From Otis tarda (lineage: Eukaryota > Chordata > Aves > Otidiformes > Otididae), in the NCBI GenBank assembly GCA_026413225.1, contig CM048591.1, positions 72,690,052 through 72,754,051 on the forward strand: DNA of 64,000 bases, in the 5' to 3' direction. Positions within the stretch are counted from its first letter, which is position 1, and every line of letters starts with the position of its first letter. Under the pieces are notes generated by a model. The model made no database searches and was not told the DNA's origin. It saw nothing but the letters and a program-made list of their open reading frames with translations. The position numbers and the translations under genes were made by a program. Below are positions 58,501-64,000 of the stretch, in pieces.

Positions 58501-61238
58501 GTTCTCGTTCCTGAGAAACAGCAAAAGGAAGGAAATCTCCTCTAGTGGGAATGAGCTTCTCATGTTGTGACACCTATGCCTAGCGCTGTCAGACACTGAA
58601 CATTCAGTACTACTGATAGCCACTGAGTGACAGCTTTCATTTCTGAGCTATTATTTTCATTCTGAAGATGAAAGGGAAGGTATACACAAGAAAAACTAGA
58701 AATAGGTCCTGTGGTGGCTATTGACAGACAGAAAACTAATCAAGTATGAGTTCAGTCAATTAATTTCATTGGCAATAACTGGGATAGAAATTCTGCAGAG
58801 ACTGGGAGTACTAAGAACAAGAAAACATGACTTGGAAGGAGTTGGCAGCTATATGACCCACGGAGGGATATAACTTATTCTGTGATATGATTTCCCATCC
58901 CTGTTTACAGATGTATAACCCATAATGGCAGGAGACTCCCAAGAAAGTAGGAGGGTCTGCTGAGAAAAGTGTCTAAGAAGCATCTCCGCTAGTGCCTTTG
59001 TGACAGCTGCCATCTTGGCTGACACACTGAGGGCTGAACCAAGACACTCTTATCACTTACAGTAAATAACTATGTAAAAAGAGGGTTCCTATGGTTTCAG
59101 CAAAGGAAAAGGTGATGCCTGCTGAGAGTCTAACAGTCACACATCATCTGTGGAGTAAATTTGTCATATGCACTATTGGGAAAGAAATGTGTCAAAGACT
59201 TGTATATCAACTATATTTCAGCCCAGCTTTTCCTACTGCTGTTCTTCTTGGGATTTATTGGCTGAGCAAAAGGACAAGCTCTAAAAACTTAATCTCACAG
59301 GCAAGATATTTTAAAGCCCTTTTGTGAGTCCCTGACTGATGGAGGAAAAATCTGGATTTAAGGATATATACATGCAGTTTTTGAACATTGCTATGAAGAA
59401 GTCAGAAGAAAAAAATAAACAAACAAAGAACAAAAATTAGGATGGAGTGAGAGTGATGCACTTCACTTGTAAAAGAGAAGCAGTATTATATTTTATTAAT
59501 ACAAAACAGTGATTTAACAAATGTTGATAGTACATGTAACCATGTATAACAAGATTCGAAGGCAAGGTACATTGGATTATTTACTGCATAGAGGACAGTG
59601 TCAGAGAAAACTGTCAGGGAAACCCTCCTGCTGAGTTATGAGATTCAGAAAGGACCCTCTTGCTTTCTGAAATCCTTCTCAAAGAGGAGTCTAGGTCCAG
59701 CTGGATTCAATCGTATCCCAGACTTGTTCAACGGTTTATGCTTATGATTGTATGTGCAGAATCAATCCTTTATATCACTTAGCTAAGATTTCAAAGTCTA
59801 GAATGCTATTAGTCTCTTACTGAGAATCCTTTGTGGCAAGGGTCTTGACCTCAAGGAGTAACCTTGAGAGGTGTCCCTGCTCAAGGGAAGATCCTCACAT
59901 GCAGCCTGTTGCCATGTAGGAAAGCTCTTGGACTGCTCACTATTTATGAAGTAAGATAATTGACTCATAGTCATATTTGCGTACCAATGGCAGATGCTAG
60001 TTTCTGCCAAATTTGTCATAAGTTAGACACTGATGAGCACTGTGGTTAGGTGGGTACATTACCATAAATTAGCCCTTGGCTATTGTGCTGTTATCAGTCT
60101 CCTCCAAACCTGCTTTAAGCCAGATGTCTCCATCACGACCAGACCCACCCATCATGACTGACACTGGTGATTATCACTTGACTACAGTTATGTGAAGAGG
60201 TCAAGTTTGGGGTTCGTGAAGCACACTGTCACACTAGCTTGGTGTAGGTGAAATACTTGCCCAGGTGTACACACAATTTCCATCTCATGTTTTTCATCTC
60301 CTGTTGCTTTAGCTGGAGTATGATTTCCACATACCTACAAGAAATACAGAAATTGATTTCCTAATTTTGTCTGATACCTCTGTGTACTTGTCTATAGTTA
60401 AGAGAATTAAGTCTGATAGATTATCTTCTCAAAGTCTGAAGTGTTTTAATCTGTCACTGGAATGTCCTACCACAACAAATAACACATGGGTGTTCCCATG
60501 AGACAACAGAGCTTTTCCTGTGTGAGGCTGCCCAGTATCTAAGGAAATGTCCCACCCAGTTTTCTTCTCTCTTTTTCATGGGAGGTGGACATTCCAATTC
60601 CTTCTGAGTTTTGTTTTCACAGAAATCCAGTCTGTGGTGTGCATGGTAAGGTGTGCTGGAGATCGCATTTTTTTCTTGAGAGAAGCGTTGGCATTCATGC
60701 TATCCGTGCCACTTCAGCCAGGCTAAAATGTGATAGAAGCACTTACATTCCTCCTAAGACTATTTCACAGACCTTTAGAAAGAAGATAATTTGTGCATAA
60801 CACTGGCCCGTATTAGTCACTCCTGAATACCTCAGAGGGGACAGATCTGCCCCAGGAAACAGAGCATTGTACATCCATGTAGCTGAGACTCTCTGCTTGT
60901 GGTGAAGTGTGTCTATTTGTAAAACTCTGCAGAATAGCTATAGCAATTCAGATTAGCAATCTATCTTAATGTTTAATTAAAGACAAGTCATTACATATGT
61001 TTTCTTATGTGGTTTTTGTATAAAACATTACTTGTAACATGTTTTGGACTTTCTGAATAGACAGATAATGTAAAATTATTTCTGTTATAATACTGTTGGA
61101 AAAAAATATTCCAAATTTATCAATTTATCACATAGCTTAGGTAGAAGGAATATATTAAAAATACATATATTCGGTTAAATTAGGTTTGAAATTCGGCTGT
61201 TTCGCACCTCAAAGGTATTGTAATCAACAAAAAATTTG
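58501..61238. other. Unannotated AT-rich stretch, no gene recognised
   Basis: No transposon, RNA gene or exon is recognised. All frames are under 80 codons. Confidence 0.6.
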
Positions 61239-61297
61239 TTGGTTGGACTTGATGATCTTAGAGGTGTATTACAGCCATAATGATTCTATGATTCTAT
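61239..61297 (+). mobile_element. CR1 LINE 3' remnant, about 60 bp, with tail
   Basis: TTGGTTGGACTTGATGATCT followed by TAGAGGT matches the CR1 3' UTR of a different subtype from the other copies here, which read GGACTAGATGACC. It ends in ATTCTATGATTCTA (61283-61296). This is an extreme 5' truncation. Confidence 0.88.
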
Positions 61298-64000
61298 TAT
61301 TAACTTCACTTTTAAAAAATAATTATCTAGTCAGACTAAGAAAACATAAGACTAGGCTCTGAGCTAGGATAAATCATGGCAGATGGTAATTCAACTCTGC
61401 TGTTTCACATCAGCTAATGGGTCTAAACTAGGATTTATCTAAGAGAATTACATAAATCTACTGTGGACTCAGACTCATTTTCTAGAAATTCACCAAGTAT
61501 TGTATCAACTGAAAGAGCAATTTTGTGTCCCACAGCCTCAGAGAAACTTTCTAAGATGTTCCTACAGGTTTAAAACCATCTTACCTCTTCTGCAAAATGT
61601 ATCCATAAATACTCATTCAACTAGTAATTGACCCTGCTGCCCTCAAGAAAAAAAATCATCAAACTACTCCTTATTGCAGCCAGAAATAGACAACAATGAT
61701 CAGTCCCATAGCAGCAGACTTGTCTAGACTGAGGAAAATTACCTGGACACAAAACAGTACAACATTTCAGAGTTACCAACCTCTCTTGGTATTCTGCTGC
61801 TTAATGCCATTATGAACATATAGTCATAAATTAATTTGTGTTCACATCAGTAGTGTGATTTACTTTTCAGTATGATCTTAGAATAATCCACTGAGAACAT
61901 CAATATTAACATACAGGAAAACATAATTCTCATTCCAACCAAAGCAACTCTATTTTATCATTTAGAGCACTTGCTGACACAAACCCAGGCCTTTTAAAGG
62001 AGATGGTAGGTTCATCACAGTTAAAAACAGGCTGTACTCTGAGCATCTGGTGGACAGAAACAATTTTTTTTGTGAGCTACCAGTTCCTGGATATTGCTGC
62101 TGTAGTTATATATTCCCTTTGCCCATGGTTCTAACTGACTTATTTCTCTCTTTTTCCTTTCTGATTTGAACAAAAAATTGGTTGACCAAACAGTCTTCCA
62201 CTCCACACCCCTTTCTCTGTGACATGAAGCTTCAGTTCAGCTCTGCAGTTTTCCTATTTTTCCTGTCGTTTGATCTTGAAGCTTTAACCTCTTGCATGTG
62301 ATGTGGTGCAACATGCCAGAGGCCCAGTGTTTCCTGAATTAGTCCCATTATGCTGCTCATTCCTACATCAAAACAAGAATTTTCAAACACCTGGGAATGA
62401 TGAGGTGAAGAGTGAACAATATCATCTTTATCTTTCAGGATAAGTGTTTTCACCCTTACCGTCAGCTGGCAACTGGATCAAGGCTGAGGAGACAGCTACA
62501 GAGTCTTGCACGGTTCTGCTCTAACTCTTTGCCTGAAGATACAGTTTCATGACCTGCTGTCTTATGCCCACATTATACTCTGAGTTACACTAGAAATAAG
62601 ATTTCATCATGGCATGCACTGACTGCCCAGACCCTGGTGTATATTTGTAGAGTACTTCTCTCTGAGGTTCTTTATAATGCTGTTCGAAGGCAGTAATGGA
62701 AAATGTCACTTTTTACAAGACTATTTTGACTTACATTTTTCCCTTTTTTTTTCTAAGCAGGATAGGTAGATTCCCTCCCTCCTCCCCTGCCCTCCCCCAT
62801 TTAATGTAGGTCTCATAAACCAGAAGAATGTTCTTTCAAGTAAAAAAAACCTCAATTCTGAAAAGTCCAGTGAGTGGTCAAAATTGTAAAGCTCACTTTT
62901 TATTATGAGGAAATTTTTCTCATTGCTTTTTACTATGGATGTGGAAATATGTCCAGGCATCTCATAGTTTGTCTTGTTCATGCTGCTGTTATCAGCAATG
63001 ACTGGATATTAGGATTTTCTGCCATAAATATAAAGAAGATACAGGTCGGAAATAAGGAACAGATCCTTGGGACTCTGCTGCACCCACTGCCACGGGAAAA
63101 CTCAAAGGTAGAAATACATAAGGACTCAGTCACATTTCCTCTTCCAGGTGTGTTTGCTTTCTTCTGGTGTATCATATCCTGGCTGACACACTTGATTTTC
63201 ATATTTACATGTACTTCTGATCTGAGGGGAAGATTCCCACCCTTTTCAGTAACAGCCTGAGGCAGCTGCTAGAGTACGCAAATAAAGGAAATGACATGAG
63301 CTGGAACAGGAGCGAGGATGTGGACATGCATTTGTCTGAGGGGAGAACACAGCAGCCTCCACCATGCATTAGCCATCCCTTCAACTGTGCCAAGCCCGAG
63401 CAGCTGTTGATCTTTTGTTAGTGCCACAAGTATCCACTATTCCACTGTTCTCCACACATGATGAACCAGTGGGTTTCTTCAGCCCATCAGTCTGGGCTCA
63501 AATATGTCATCACGTAGATGCAGGAACACAAAGTTTTGCTAAGTCCTGAGTTTGTTATAGTTCAGCTTCCAAAGGAAAGTGGTATTTTCTAAAAAAAATT
63601 CCCCTCTGTTCAGTGGCCCTTTATTTTCAGACTAAAGAGAAACAGAATAGATTGTTCTTGGCTTTCTCTCCACCTGTGATACAGATGTTGTTTGTTTTTT
63701 CTTCAAATGTGTTTAATGATCCCATGCTACATATGAAGACATACAAAAATAAGGAAGGGTAGGTGGGTATTTATTCTTTCAAGTGTTTTGTTGTTGTGTT
63801 GGTTTTTTTGGTGTGTTTTTTTTTTTTGTCTAAGCTACATAAAAGTGTAAAATTGACCCTAGCTGTTTTTGTTGTTTTATTATTTCAATGTGTAATCTAA
63901 AAGACACAAATATTTATCCTAGACCTCACTTCAACAGCAAATTGGGGCTGTATTTTCAAAGAGATTTGCTGCCCTCTAGGAAGCTTACTAAGACTTTGGA
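61298..64000. other. Unannotated AT-rich stretch to the window end
   Basis: No gene or transposon is recognised. A 128-codon frame (62874-63260, +) has hydrophobic patches but no recognisable family, and is overlapped by a minus-strand frame. A T/G-rich low-complexity tract lies at about 63781-63829. Confidence 0.55.

Noticed and set aside
1..64000. tRNA, SINE, CRISPR or bacterial-type signals
   Set aside because: No tRNA-like A/B boxes, repeat-spacer arrays, ribosome binding sites or operon-like gene spacing were seen. The sequence is vertebrate.

Overview
This window is bird nuclear DNA, and I find no convincing host gene in it. The evidence for a bird is the repeat content. There are CR1 LINE copies ending in the avian (ATTCTATG)n tail, and three solo LTRs of a long GC-rich ERVL-type family of a kind I know from Neoaves. 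No recognisable host exon, tRNA, rRNA, CRISPR array or operon was seen. The rest is AT-rich sequence with short chance reading frames, homopolymer runs and microsatellites. It is best read as an intergenic or deep intronic stretch, but a small or non-coding exon cannot be excluded by eye.

Layout. 1-10 kb: a 325-bp ERVK-like solo LTR (1879-2203, + strand, 6-bp target duplication), a CR1 3' end (3879-4338, - strand), and a second CR1 (9522-10373, - strand) split by an inverted copy of the same LTR (9737-10059, again with a 6-bp duplication). 10-23 kb: no clear transposon, but a 10-bp-arm hairpin next to a 33-bp-period duplication near 16.65 kb. 23.1-23.7 kb: a different LTR-like sequence with a TATA-like box and AATAAA. 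27.3-28.0 and 38.2-38.7 kb: two more 5'-truncated CR1 copies (+ strand). 32.2-33.4 kb: a full 1136-bp ERVL-type solo LTR (- strand). 40.4-42.8 kb: the largest coding remnant, a 5'-truncated CR1 whose ORF2 is still open for about 650 codons through the whole reverse transcriptase, then shifted by an 89-bp deletion. 51.0-51.3 kb: a 310-bp deletion derivative of the ERVL-type LTR. 53.6-54.7 kb: a full 1157-bp copy of that LTR (+ strand). 58.2-58.5 kb: an internal piece of CR1 reverse transcriptase lacking its 3' end. Tiny CR1 3' remnants lie near 36.45, 56.05 and 61.27 kb.

There is no functional gene network here; the relationships are those of insertion history. The ERVK-like LTR at 9.7 kb landed inside an existing CR1. 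The 310-bp LTR is exactly what deletion between two copies of a 10-bp direct repeat within the full-length LTR would leave (1136 - 826 = 310). I found no evidence of a previously undescribed biological system. The observations most worth following are that deletion derivative, the same-frame antisense open frame shared by two LTR copies, the conserved G-quadruplex motif in all three ERVL-type LTRs, and the nearly intact CR1 reverse transcriptase frame.
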